Assembly: GCF_003463065.1 (NCBI RefSeq)
Contig: NZ_QSCM01000001.1
Location: 372,001 to 436,000, forward strand
Length of the DNA: 64,000 bases
Direction of reading: 5' to 3'
From: Blautia sp. OF03-15BH
GTDB taxonomy: Bacteria > Bacillota > Clostridia > Lachnospirales > Lachnospiraceae
In this document: one piece after another, positions 43,666 through 52,209 of the stretch
Position numbering within the stretch: position 1 is the stretch's first letter
Layout of the letters: every line of letters begins with the position of its first letter
Translations under genes and position numbers: made by a program
Notes under the pieces: generated by a model
Seen by the model: the letters and a program-made list of their open reading frames with translations, nothing else
Database searches by the model: none
Told to the model about the DNA's origin: nothing

Positions 43666-44501
43666 TTACGTTCTCCTCCCGGCAGAATTTTGTCCGCATC
43701 CAGTCCATATTTTGTAACGATTTCTTTTGTGACGCCCTCATCCTGCATTTCTTTGAGCGTTTCTGTAAGATCTGCTGCCAGTTCCCCGTGAGTTTCTTTT
43801 TTGAAAGCAATTCCAAGCTCTGATTTATAAGGACTTTCCTCCAGCATACGGTAAATCCCCTTACCAGACTGCACCAGACTGCCCAGCATTGCTTCATGTC
43901 CCGCAATTACATCTACATAATTTTTTCTAAGTGCAGCATAAAGTTCATTCGTCGTAGAAAAGCAGTTCACCTGCTCCATCTGTGGCAGATCTGAGGCTAT
44001 ATTATGAAGGAAGAGATCCTCTGCTTTTGTGGTTGCCTGAACTGCAACCCGCTTCCCTTTCAGATCCTGAAGCGTCTGGATTTCGCTTTCGGCTTTTACA
44101 ACCACCATCTGACGGCTGTACAGGTATGGTCCTGCCCACTGATATTTGTCTTCTCTTCCGTTCATGGAATAACTGCTCCACAGACAATCGATAGTTCCAT
44201 CTGCCAGAAGTTCATCTTTGTCTTCCCAGACGATATTCTCAAACTTTGGCTGATACCCAAGTCTCTGCAATGCCTCTTCTGCAAGTTCCACATCAACACC
44301 TTTATACTCACCGTCACTCGTCTGATAACTGTAGGGTTCAAAATAATCCATTCCGATAACAAGCTCCGGCAGTTCACTGTCCGCAGCTTTTTCTTTCTTT
44401 TCTCCACATCCTCCCAGCACAAGACTGCCAGCCAGAAGAAATGCCATCCTGCAAATTCTTTTTCCACGGGTATGGGAGCTGTTCTTTCGATTTTTTCTCA
44501 T
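43662..44501 (-). CDS. SBP3-type binding lipoprotein, partner of a sensor kinase
   Basis: 279 aa from ATG 44501, whose AAAGG is 8 nt upstream; the ATG at 44507 is too close to it. Signal peptide with lipobox VLGGC. ELVIGMDYFEPYSYQTSDGE, GVDVELAEEALQRLGY, GTIDCLWSSYSM and LKGKRVAVQATTKAEDLFLH are family 3 binding-protein features and match the SBP3 at 15044 closely. The stop overlaps the kinase start by four bases, so it is likely a ligand-presenting subunit of that sensor. Confidence 0.9.
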   Translation of the reverse strand: MRKNRKNSSHTRGKRICRMAFLLAGSLVLGGCGEKKEKAADSELPELVIGMDYFEPYSYQTSDGEYKGVDVELAEEALQRLGYQPKFENIVWEDKDELLADGTIDCLWSSYSMNGREDKYQWAGPYLYSRQMVVVKAESEIQTLQDLKGKRVAVQATTKAEDLFLHNIASDLPQMEQVNCFSTTNELYAALRKNYVDVIAGHEAMLGSLVQSGKGIYRMLEESPYKSELGIAFKKETHGELAADLTETLKEMQDEGVTKEIVTKYGLDADKILPGGERK

Positions 44502-44708
44502 ATCCATTTCCTTTCCATTTTATCACTGTTCAATGGCTTGCATTTCGCCTCCCCCGCCAGATTTTATGATCCTTATTGTTTTTCCAGGGTCTTCATATTC
44601 AAAACAAGACATGCACTCACTGCCTTTTTCTTTTTCATTTTTCTTCCAGCGAACAAAAAAGTTCCACGTAAAAAATATTTACCGGAACTTTCATTGCAAA
44701 TACAAGGT

Positions 44709-44872
44709 AGTAAAGCGGACATTCGCAATCCGCTTCGCTACTTGCTCATGAACGCAGTCGCTTCGCGATCTGTCAGTGGGAGTTTTCAACTCCCACTGAC
44801 ATAAGCATCCCCCCTCACCCGCCGCTTAGTGCTCCATGCACTTGAAGCTGGGGAATGCTTATCTGCGTTCAA
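44709..44872 (+). repeat. 164-bp direct repeat, copy 1
   Basis: Begins AGTAAAGCGGACATTCGC and ends TTATCTGCGTTCAA. It contains the perfect stem CAGTGGGAGTTTTCAACTCC with CACTG (44774-44799). The copy at 45066 has the same length with about seven differences. Non-coding; it may help end the transcript of the gene upstream. Confidence 0.85.
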
Positions 44873-45065
44873 TCTAACATTTATCGTAATTGTTCAGTAC
44901 CTTCAAAATGGCAACCGGCTGGCATGGTCAGATATCTGTCTAACTTTAGCTCCTTTGGCTTTGCGTCTCAGATTTTCATCTGATTTGCCCACAAATATAT
45001 ATTATACGCTTCCCCCTTTGTTATGTCTATAAAAATTCGTAACTGTTCAGGACAGTAAAGCGGAC
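44873..45065. other. Spacer between the two 164-bp repeats
   Basis: No gene is seen. Two TAAC/TAATTGTTCAG-type end motifs, TCGTAATTGTTCAG (about 44882) and CGTAACTGTTCAGG (about 45039), lie here, the same motif that bounds the repeats at 4906 and 15900. Confidence 0.4.
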
Positions 45066-45229
45066 AGTAAAGCGGACATTCGCAATCCGCTTCGCTACTT
45101 GCTCATGAACGCAGTCGCTTCGCGATCTGTCAGTGGGAGCTTTCAACTCCCACTGACATAAGCATCCTCCCTCACCCGCCGCTTAGTGCTCCGCGCACTT
45201 GAAGCGGGAGAATGCTTATCTGCGTTCAA
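45066..45229 (+). repeat. 164-bp direct repeat, copy 2
   Basis: Same length and ends as copy 1, with differences mainly at the loop base of its hairpin and in CTCCGCGCACTTGAAGCGGG near the right end. Preceded by an extra partial start, CAGTAAAGCGGA. A further hairpin GAGTCCC/GGGACTC follows at about 45250. Confidence 0.85.
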
Positions 45230-45320
45230 AATCTGGTCGGTGCCAAACGAGTCCCACCGGGACTCAGCGCCCAACGCATTACATGCGCTCTCGCTGCATT
45301 CTTCGAATGATATAAGTCCA

Positions 45321-45749
45321 TCATTTCAGTTCCAGTGCAGAAAGGATTCTTTCCACTCTTCTTATTGCCTCTCCCACTTGTTCTCTCGCCCGATTGATTC
45401 TATTCTGTACCAGCCAGTCTACCGCAAACCCGTCAAAGAACCAGTCTGCAAATGTCAGGAAATCCGCTGTATTGATATGAAGATCCACACCTCGTTCCAC
45501 ATCCCGCAGTTCCTTACTGAAGTTTTGCAGATCATACCTTGCCTGCTCCATATGATTCTGCGCAGTGTTCATCTTTCCCTGTTTCAGCATAGAAGATATG
45601 AAACCGCCTCCAAACAGATCCACCAGCCCCCAGTTTCTGGCACTTTCCAGCTCTTTCTGTGCTGCACGAAGACTGTTTAGTGCCCTTTGTCCAGCCTCTA
45701 TGGCTTCTCTTCTTTCTTTTTCATAATTGTAATCATATCTGTCATTCAT
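45321..45749 (-). CDS. Unknown protein of a riboswitch-controlled pair
   Basis: 142 aa from the ATG at 45749, preceded by GAGG 7 nt away; the longer frame overlaps the upstream gene and lacks a site. No signal peptide. Helices dominate: YNYEKERREAIEAGQRALNS and LRAAQKELESARNWG, then a glycine-rich hydrophobic turn LVDLFGGGFISSMLKQGK and an amphipathic helical part (MEQARYDLQNFSKELRDVER), with a possible second hydrophobic segment FADWFFDGFAVDWLV. The family is unknown to me. It lies 28 bp after the small membrane protein gene, under the same manganese-type riboswitch. Confidence 0.8.
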   Translation of the reverse strand: MNDRYDYNYEKERREAIEAGQRALNSLRAAQKELESARNWGLVDLFGGGFISSMLKQGKMNTAQNHMEQARYDLQNFSKELRDVERGVDLHINTADFLTFADWFFDGFAVDWLVQNRINRAREQVGEAIRRVERILSALELK

Positions 45750-45777
45750 TGTTTTTCCTCTTCCGTCTTTATATCTG

Positions 45778-46011
45778 TTACATTCTTTTTCCAAACAGCT
45801 CTTTCACTACGGTACAAATACCGATGATCACTAATAATGGCATCGTCAGCTGTATCATACCTACGATCAGAAGAATCACGATCATAACAGGCAGGAACAC
45901 AACGGACAACAGGATTTTGAAGATCCCCCAGCCTGCTCTGATCGCAAAAACGGCCAGTTTCCACGTTACATACAACAACCATACAGAAAATAATAATGTC
46001 AGCATATTCAT
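45778..46011 (-). CDS. Small membrane protein behind a yybP-ykoY-type riboswitch
   Basis: 77 aa with two to three helices (LTLLFSVWLLYVTWKLAVFA; ILLSVVFLPVMIVILLIVGM; LTMPLLVIIGICTVVKELFG). I do not recognise the family, and it lacks the acidic motifs of known manganese exporters. AAGG/GGGAG precede ATG 46011, with ATG 46005 an equal alternative. The frame open to 46119 runs through the riboswitch terminator and is not coding. It is the first gene after the riboswitch, so its level should follow metal supply. Confidence 0.78.
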   Translation of the reverse strand: MNMLTLLFSVWLLYVTWKLAVFAIRAGWGIFKILLSVVFLPVMIVILLIVGMIQLTMPLLVIIGICTVVKELFGKRM

Positions 46012-46042
46012 CTCTCCCTTTCTACTGACGTTTTTCTGAGAT

Positions 46043-46177
46043 AAAAAAAGACCTATATCATGACCACTGTCACAATATAAGTCTTGCCTTCTCATTTGAT
46101 ACGGATGCCTCATCAGCATCGGCTGTCGATTTCAAACCTCATCTTTTCAGATGTTTGGCTACTCCCTCGTATTGGAT
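46043..46177 (-). ncRNA. yybP-ykoY (manganese-sensing) riboswitch with terminator
   Basis: Read on the minus strand: P1 5' arm CAATACGAG (46174-46166), conserved GGGAGUAGC (46166-46158), P2 hairpin (CAAAC..GUUUG), the L3-side AUCGACAG (46130-46123), then GGCAAGACU (46088-46080), whose end joins the P1 3' arm CUUAUAUUG. P1 pairs over nine positions with one mismatch. The 3' arm also forms the left side of a 17-bp terminator stem (46048-46085) followed by seven U, so folding of the aptamer should prevent termination: an ON switch. GGGAGUAG plus GCAAGAC is the hallmark of this class, which binds Mn2+. Confidence 0.82.
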
Positions 46178-46184
46178 TGGACTT

Positions 46185-46213
46185 ATATTACCACCAGGCG
46201 GATCGAATGTCAA
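46185..46213 (-). promoter_or_regulatory. Promoter of the riboswitch-controlled unit
   Basis: TTGACA (46213-46208), a 17-bp spacer and TAATAT (46190-46185) on the minus strand. Initiation would fall near 46178, a few bases before the aptamer. Confidence 0.75.
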
Positions 46214-46463
46214 TAGATATCGTAAAGCGGACATTCAACCTCCAGAAAGTCCCATCTTTTTTGCCTTCCGTTAAAAGAAAAGGACACTCACCTTCCAGAA
46301 GTTCTGAAAAAAAGTGTCCTCTCGGCTTTTATGCTATTGAATAAAAACTACTGATGCATTTTCTCACATTCTGCGAAGACAACAAACCGTCTCACAGAAC
46401 ATATTTTATCGCAAGGCTTTTAAAAATGGAATAGATTTTACCAAACGACAGTTTTCAAAAAAC
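46214..46463. other. Intergenic stretch with a stem-loop
   Basis: No gene. AGGACACT (46281-46288) and AGTGTCCT (46313-46320) pair around a 24-nt loop. Just before it, GTAAAGCGGACATTC (46220-46234) repeats the opening of the 164-bp repeats, and GGACATTCAACCTCCAGAAA resembles GGACACTCACCTTCCAGAAG further on, so this is likely a further repeat relative. The stem could end the XRE gene's transcript. Confidence 0.4.
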
Positions 46464-47501
46464 TTATCTGTCAAAAATTAATTTCTCCCACGGTTCATAT
46501 CCTGCCATGTAGCCGAATTCTTCCTCATTTCTGAATCCTTCAAGAAGTTTTTCTTTTACACCATCTAATATAGCTTCATCAATATCTCTGAACTTCATAT
46601 GCTTATATAAACCGGACTTTCTAAAATCATACATAGTACCCACATTATCAAGAAGATGTTTTACCACCTTATATGTTCCCTCTACATCTTTCCCTGCACA
46701 TACAATATCAAGCATTGGCGAATACTCATTATATTTTCCCATTTCCAATGTATGTGCAACCGCCTGTACCTTCCCTGACAAAAATCTCGCATAACCGATA
46801 TCATTTTCCCGCAATGCCAGTCCCGCCATTGTGGAAAGAACAAAATTAAGTGTACTAAAGCCGGAAAAAATAATATTTTCATATTTTTCATATGCTTCTT
46901 TGATTTTTCCCTGCTTCTGGAGTAATCTTCCCTGATAATAACTTTTCATAGGATCGTATTCTGAAAAATAGTCCAGATATTTTTCTGCCTTGGTGTAATC
47001 CTTCTTACGTAAATAAAATCCAAATAAGGAATCTGCTGCATGATGCTGTATCTCTTCATTCTCATCATGTAGTGCCAGCTCATACCATGCGTTAATCTGC
47101 TTATCATATTTTTCCGGATTCGTGCATTTATCCGTTATTCTTCTTGCATCAAGCATTACCGCAGTCTGCCAGATAAGCATGTTACAATTCGGATATTCCT
47201 TTATAAGTCTCAATGCCCATTCATAAGTCTTTTCATAGCCTTCTTCTGAAAACATCCTGTCCATCTTCCTGATAATTTCTTCGATTTCAGTATCTGAAAG
47301 TTTTTCATGAAAAGAAAGTAATGTATCAAGTGAAATATCAAGCAGTCTTGCAATTGGTGCCAGCAGTTCAATATCCGGCTTGGAATTACTATTCTCCCAT
47401 TTGTTTACAGCCGGTGTCGTCACGCCTAATCTGTTTGCCATCTCCTCCTGCGTCATACCAGCTTCTTTTCTATATTTTTTTATAACAACGCCTATATCCA
47501 T
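46464..47501 (-). CDS. XRE family regulator with TPR-like helical domain
   Basis: 345 aa. Residues 1-60 are a helix-turn-helix (YRKEAGMTQEEMANRLGVTT; PAVNKWENSNSKPDIELLAP). The rest is alpha-helical repeats typical of peptide-sensing regulators (EKYLDYFSEYDPMKSYYQGR; KQGKIKEAYEKYENIIFSG). ATG 47501 is preferred: AGGAG is 9 nt upstream, while the ATG at 47510 would touch it. It lies downstream of the FtsX-type exporter but separated by about 200 bp, so it may have its own promoter. Confidence 0.85.
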   Translation of the reverse strand: MDIGVVIKKYRKEAGMTQEEMANRLGVTTPAVNKWENSNSKPDIELLAPIARLLDISLDTLLSFHEKLSDTEIEEIIRKMDRMFSEEGYEKTYEWALRLIKEYPNCNMLIWQTAVMLDARRITDKCTNPEKYDKQINAWYELALHDENEEIQHHAADSLFGFYLRKKDYTKAEKYLDYFSEYDPMKSYYQGRLLQKQGKIKEAYEKYENIIFSGFSTLNFVLSTMAGLALRENDIGYARFLSGKVQAVAHTLEMGKYNEYSPMLDIVCAGKDVEGTYKVVKHLLDNVGTMYDFRKSGLYKHMKFRDIDEAILDGVKEKLLEGFRNEEEFGYMAGYEPWEKLIFDR

Positions 47502-47712
47502 TTGCTTCATCTCCTAAAAAATTCAAAAGCTTTTGTATACTCAGCATATCAGATTCATATAGATTGCACAATTGAACAGTGTTTAATTTCTATTCAATTT
47601 AATTAACCAGTAGGAAATGTTGCTAAAATACTGTTTAGATTTATCATACATACAAAATGGAAGTTACCTATTTCTCCTCTTCGTTAAGACCTAGTTCATT
47701 ACATATTACTTG

Positions 47713-50157
47713 CTATCCCTGATACCTTATTCTTTCTACCAGCGTTTCCTTTTTCAGATTACTGCTTAAAACGCAGGAAAGTACAATCTGCAACAGACCG
47801 ACCAAAAAAATCATAATAAAAATTGGTACGATTGGAACATGATAGATATTCATTCCAAATATTCCATTATGTTTTGCATAGGAAAAAAGTGCATAGCCGA
47901 GCGGCAGACCAATGATCAAAGCTACGCATATGGTACCAACCGTAAACATCAGTCCCTGTAACTGCAAGCATAAATTTAATTGTTTATTTGTCATACCCAC
48001 AGCCTGTAATATACCATATTCCTGCTTTTTTGTCGTAATATTCATGATCATGGTATTCGCCATATTCATAAACCCGATGAGTCCTACAATAGCCATAAAC
48101 AGATAACAGCCAAGCTTCATCATGCTGCTTGCAAATTCGGCAGATTGTAACTGCGCATGATAAGTATCCATTTTTATATGCGAAGTATTAGAAATCAAAG
48201 TATTCAGACTTTGTTCTACAGATGCCACATCTTTTTTATCACAGTCCACCCACAGATAGCCATAGGCTGTTCCTCTCGGATTCATGGAACGATATACACC
48301 TTCCGGAATGACAAGATAAGTGTCCGCACTCACAAAAGATCCTGCAATCTTTCCCTGATAGGTATAGGTTCCACTTCCATTCTCAAAGTCAAATGCAATG
48401 GATTCACCCGGAGCATATCCATCTTGTTCCATCCACGTTGACCAGCCAAAAAAAATATCACCATTCTTTACCGCCTGATCATAGTCCATAGAGCCAATAT
48501 CCCCTTCTTGGCGCATAGAATCAAAATCCTTTTTACTCACAATATCAGCCGGAAATCTTGTTCCGTTCAGATTTACAGAGACAATCTCTCTCGTCATGAC
48601 ATCTGTTACTCCCGGAATGCTTTTGATTTCTTCAATCAGCGAATCATTCAATGGATCATCCGTCAGAATCGTATCCAGATTATTCTCCGGATATCTTTCA
48701 TCATACTCAGCAGAATAGTCAAGCTGCAGTTCAAATTGTCCATGATTAACGGAAAGACGTGCTTCATGCTCCGTGTCAATATTTCCCACATAATTAGAGA
48801 TAATCACAAACAATACGCAAGAAAAACCCATTGTGAGGATAGTACCAATAGTTCTTTTGGGATTACCCGTTACATTTGCCATTGCCATAGAAAACACGGT
48901 GACATTTTTTCTGCCATTTCGTTTTCCTTTTTTTTGTGTTTCTGCATTTTCTAAATACCGTGTTGCTTCGATAGGTGAAATCCGTGAAACAATTTTCATT
49001 GGTTTACGCAGTGCCAAAGCAACGGTAAGAAATGATACGAAAATACAGAGAAGCATAACAGGCAGGGAAAACAGAGGCACCTGCTGATTTTGAACTCCCA
49101 TAGAGCCAGTTCCGGTTGATACAAGGTTCCCCTGTTCTACCAGCCAGTTAAAACCGCATTTTGCAATCAGAAAGCCAAAAAGCAATCCAACTGGTATTGA
49201 AAAAAATGTCAAAAAAATGCCCTCTCTGAAGATCAGTTGTTTCATCTGCTTTTTTGTCGCTCCCAGAGCCTTGATTTTTCCATACTCCTGTATCTTGTTG
49301 GCAATACCGACCTGAAAAATATTATAAATGACCACAACAGAGAAAAGTACAATTGCAAGAATCAGCATTCCACATACCGCAATCGTTTCATAATTCGGCT
49401 GCAAGACCCATTGCAAATAGAGATCATTGACTATAACGTTTTTTTCTTCGATCCCACAAGCTGCTGCAATCTGCTTTATAACCGAATCAATATTATTCAT
49501 AGATACATTTGCAGAATCATTTAAAGTAAAATAAATATTATACTGTCTGTCATTCTCTGCGACGTGCTCATCATAAAACTCCTGTGACCCGAAAGCAACA
49601 TAAGATGCCTCGATGGTATACTCATCCCGATCATATAGGATTCCGCTGACAACAAATTCTTCCGGCTTATATTCTGACTGCATCCCTGCGCGGTAATCCA
49701 GTGTAACCGTATCTCCGACCTTTACATCATCATACCCCATTGCACGAAAAAATGCTCTTCCTGCGACAATTTCCTGCGTTCCCCCCGGATACTTTCCTTC
49801 CTTTAACTCATATTCCTTATTATAGGGAAGCATTTTTCTTGCAGTCTCATCCATGCAGACAAAACCACCGTTTTCGTTGCCTTTAATTATGCCTTCTGTA
49901 CACATAATTCCTATTGCATCTATTTCCGCACGGCGGTTTACTTCTTTTAACTGCGATCCGTCTGCTGCGACAAACAAACCATAATTGCTTCCATATGAGC
50001 CTGCCGCCTGACTTTTCTGTAAACGGATCATTCCATTTCCCACAGTACTGATAATCACAAGCAGCATCGTAGTCAGACATATGGACATCATAATCAGTAT
50101 GCTTCTTGTCTTGTTCTTTTTGTCATTGCTATATGCAATCCTGCTTATTGTCTTCAT
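47713..50157 (-). CDS. FtsX-type ABC transporter permease
   Basis: 814 aa membrane protein. TM1 is at residues 19-41, followed by a large extracellular MacB-like domain (to about 255). The first FtsX core is at about 260-390 (AVCGMLILAIVLFSVVVIYN; KIQEYGKIKALGATKKQMKQ), then a central helix at 427-449, a second extracellular domain, and a second FtsX core at about 690-805 (KKQEYGILQAVGMTNKQLNL). Both KxxEYGxxxAxG loops that contact the ATPase are present. It overlaps the ATPase gene stop by four bases. With the kinase and regulator it resembles antimicrobial-peptide-type defence or export units. Confidence 0.9.
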   Translation of the reverse strand: MKTISRIAYSNDKKNKTRSILIMMSICLTTMLLVIISTVGNGMIRLQKSQAAGSYGSNYGLFVAADGSQLKEVNRRAEIDAIGIMCTEGIIKGNENGGFVCMDETARKMLPYNKEYELKEGKYPGGTQEIVAGRAFFRAMGYDDVKVGDTVTLDYRAGMQSEYKPEEFVVSGILYDRDEYTIEASYVAFGSQEFYDEHVAENDRQYNIYFTLNDSANVSMNNIDSVIKQIAAACGIEEKNVIVNDLYLQWVLQPNYETIAVCGMLILAIVLFSVVVIYNIFQVGIANKIQEYGKIKALGATKKQMKQLIFREGIFLTFFSIPVGLLFGFLIAKCGFNWLVEQGNLVSTGTGSMGVQNQQVPLFSLPVMLLCIFVSFLTVALALRKPMKIVSRISPIEATRYLENAETQKKGKRNGRKNVTVFSMAMANVTGNPKRTIGTILTMGFSCVLFVIISNYVGNIDTEHEARLSVNHGQFELQLDYSAEYDERYPENNLDTILTDDPLNDSLIEEIKSIPGVTDVMTREIVSVNLNGTRFPADIVSKKDFDSMRQEGDIGSMDYDQAVKNGDIFFGWSTWMEQDGYAPGESIAFDFENGSGTYTYQGKIAGSFVSADTYLVIPEGVYRSMNPRGTAYGYLWVDCDKKDVASVEQSLNTLISNTSHIKMDTYHAQLQSAEFASSMMKLGCYLFMAIVGLIGFMNMANTMIMNITTKKQEYGILQAVGMTNKQLNLCLQLQGLMFTVGTICVALIIGLPLGYALFSYAKHNGIFGMNIYHVPIVPIFIMIFLVGLLQIVLSCVLSSNLKKETLVERIRYQG

Positions 50158-50846
50158 CTAAAATCCACCACCCGTCCATCCTCAATTACCAGAATACGAT
50201 CAGCGACCTGTGCAATTTCGTCATCATGGGTAATCATTACAATTGTCTGTCCATATTTTTTTGCTGTCATCTTAAGCAGGGCGATTACCTCATCACTGGT
50301 CTTAGAATCAAGATTTCCTGTCGGCTCATCTGCAAATATAATTTCCGGACGATTCACCAGTGCTCTTGCAATTGCTACTCTCTGCTGCTGTCCTCCGGAT
50401 AACTGATTTGGCAGATTATAAATCCGGTTTTCAATCCCCAAAGTTGCAATGATATCATTTACATACGCTTCATCCACTTTTCTTCCATCCAGCCCCAGTG
50501 GCAGTACAATATTTTCCCAGACATTAACAGATGAAACCAGATTAAATGCCTGAAAAACAAATCCGATTTTTCTTCTGCGGAAAACAGCAAGGGCATCTTC
50601 CTTCATCCTGTATAAATCTTTCCCGGCTAAAGTAACACTGCCTTTTGTCGGGGTGTCTAGCCCTCCAAGCATATGAAGTAATGTACTTTTACCGGAACCT
50701 GACTTTCCAACAATTGCGACAAATTCTCCCTGCTCAATCTGAATGTCCACCTGATTGACCGCTTTGACCTGATTCTCACCTGCGCCATAAAACTTACAAA
50801 GCTGCTTGGTTTCTAATATCACACTCATGTGTTGCCTCCTTTTCAA
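50154..50846 (-). CDS. ABC transporter ATP-binding protein (MacB/LolD type)
   Basis: 230 aa cytosolic ATPase. Walker A GKSGSGKSTLLHMLGG, Q-loop VFQAFNLV, signature LSGGQQQRVAIARAL and Walker B EIIFADEPTGNLDSKT are intact, and the ending RILVIEDGRVVDF is usual. It powers the FtsX-type permease, whose gene overlaps its stop. It lies about 120 bp after the kinase gene, past a terminator, so it probably has its own, regulator-dependent promoter. Confidence 0.93.
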   Translation of the reverse strand: MKRRQHMSVILETKQLCKFYGAGENQVKAVNQVDIQIEQGEFVAIVGKSGSGKSTLLHMLGGLDTPTKGSVTLAGKDLYRMKEDALAVFRRRKIGFVFQAFNLVSSVNVWENIVLPLGLDGRKVDEAYVNDIIATLGIENRIYNLPNQLSGGQQQRVAIARALVNRPEIIFADEPTGNLDSKTSDEVIALLKMTAKKYGQTIVMITHDDEIAQVADRILVIEDGRVVDFR

Positions 50847-50911
50847 TTCTGTAAAGCGTACCTTTTCAACCTACATCCAAATTATATCAGGACAATCTTT
50901 CATTTCACTTT

Positions 50912-50953
50912 CAAAAAACGAGCAGAAATCTTACAGAATTGTAAGATTTCTGC
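50912..50953 (-). terminator. Terminator of the two-component operon
   Basis: GCAGAAATCTTAC (50922-50934) and GTAAGATTTCTGC (50941-50953) make a perfect 13-bp stem with a six-base loop. On the minus strand it is followed by TCGTTTTTTG. Confidence 0.88.
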
Positions 50954-50964
50954 CCACTTAAAAT

Positions 50965-52209
50965 TTAACCAACATATGGTAATTGAATCACAAACGTGCT
51001 TCCTTTTTTCTTTTTGCCGGAGGTTACCGTAATCGTACCTGCGTGTTTTTCGATAATTTCTCTCGATAGAAAAAGTCCGATTCCTGTACCACTCTTTTCC
51101 ATGACCTCCTTGGAACTTCCTCTGTAAAATCGTTGAAAAATTTTGTGATACTCATTCTGCGGAATACCAATTCCCTGATCCTCAATTTCCATTCTTACAA
51201 GATCGTTTCTTTTTTGTAACCGGATAAATATTTTTGAACCACACGGACTGTACTTGATTGCATTATCCAGAACGTTGATCACAGCTTCACCAAGCCACCT
51301 TTTATCCTGCATAACCATGCATGTTTCCAGCTCTTTTTCATAGTCAAAAACGAATTCCATTTCTTTCTCATCCGCTTTAGGATAAGTGCGGTTCACAGCA
51401 GATATGACAGTATCCATAAGCGGAAGTTTTTTCTTATTAATCTGAATCAGTCCAGTTTCCATCTTGGATATTTCAAGAAGCGACTGCAATAATGTCTCCA
51501 GTCCATCCAGAGCACTCCGACAACGGATACGAAACTCCTCCTGTTCTGTGGCACTTAAGTCATTCTGCATCAGCACACTAAAACATGTATCCAAAGCTGC
51601 AACCGGTGTCTTTAACTGGTGAGAAATATCAGAAACCATTTCTTTCGTGTTCTCCTTTTCTGCCCTTGCTTCTTCCTTTATCAACTGAATATGATGTCCG
51701 ATTGCTTCAAGCTGGTCATTCAATTTTTCCAGTTCTGCATGATTTTCCGTTTTCAGTAAATCATCAAATTTATTTTCACGGAATCTGATCAGAATTTCTT
51801 CCAACTGGTCTAAAATTTTCTGATGACACGCATCTTCTTTTTTCTTCCAATAAAGTAAAAAAGTCAAAAGAAGCACGCATATCACAGTGCTTACAGCACC
51901 GGTCACCATAACCTGATGCCGGAATTGCGAATAAAATGCATTCCCTTTATTCCCCCAGTATCCATATTGCTCCAATAATCGCCTTCCCTGTTCATTCGTT
52001 TCAATATCCTTATCCTTAAGCAATTCCGAAGCAGCATCCAGCCCGGAAAATTCTTCCTTTGCAGCAATCTCTGTCATAAGATTCATTTTATATTTATAAT
52101 CTTCATAAAACACATATGTGGTAAAGCAATTTAATATTGCAAACAATACTATGACAGGCAAAACCAAGGAGAGCACTTCTGTGATCTTCTTGCGATATCT
52201 CTTTGTCAC
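50965..52209 (-). CDS. Sensor histidine kinase
   Basis: 414 aa from GTG 52209, which has AGGAGG 7 nt upstream and whose GTGA overlaps the response-regulator stop. Helices at about 5-30 and 100-125 bracket a short extracellular part. The H-box is DISHQLKTPVAALDTCF (near residue 195). The ATPase domain has NVLDNAIKYSPCG, EDQGIGIPQNEYHKIF and GTGIGLFLSREIIEKHAG. It phosphorylates the OmpR-type regulator upstream and likely controls the ABC exporter beside it. No receiver or DNA-binding domain, unlike the hybrid kinases elsewhere here. Confidence 0.92.
   Translation of the reverse strand: MTKRYRKKITEVLSLVLPVIVLFAILNCFTTYVFYEDYKYKMNLMTEIAAKEEFSGLDAASELLKDKDIETNEQGRRLLEQYGYWGNKGNAFYSQFRHQVMVTGAVSTVICVLLLTFLLYWKKKEDACHQKILDQLEEILIRFRENKFDDLLKTENHAELEKLNDQLEAIGHHIQLIKEEARAEKENTKEMVSDISHQLKTPVAALDTCFSVLMQNDLSATEQEEFRIRCRSALDGLETLLQSLLEISKMETGLIQINKKKLPLMDTVISAVNRTYPKADEKEMEFVFDYEKELETCMVMQDKRWLGEAVINVLDNAIKYSPCGSKIFIRLQKRNDLVRMEIEDQGIGIPQNEYHKIFQRFYRGSSKEVMEKSGTGIGLFLSREIIEKHAGTITVTSGKKKKGSTFVIQLPYVG

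Noticed and set aside
44822..45680. Plus-strand frames starting inside the 164-bp repeats
   Set aside because: Both begin with the same repeat-derived peptide, lack ribosome binding sites, and one runs antisense through a supported gene.
46012..46119. N-terminal 36-codon extension of the small membrane protein
   Set aside because: It would translate the riboswitch aptamer and terminator; internal ATGs with AAGG/GGGAG are better starts.
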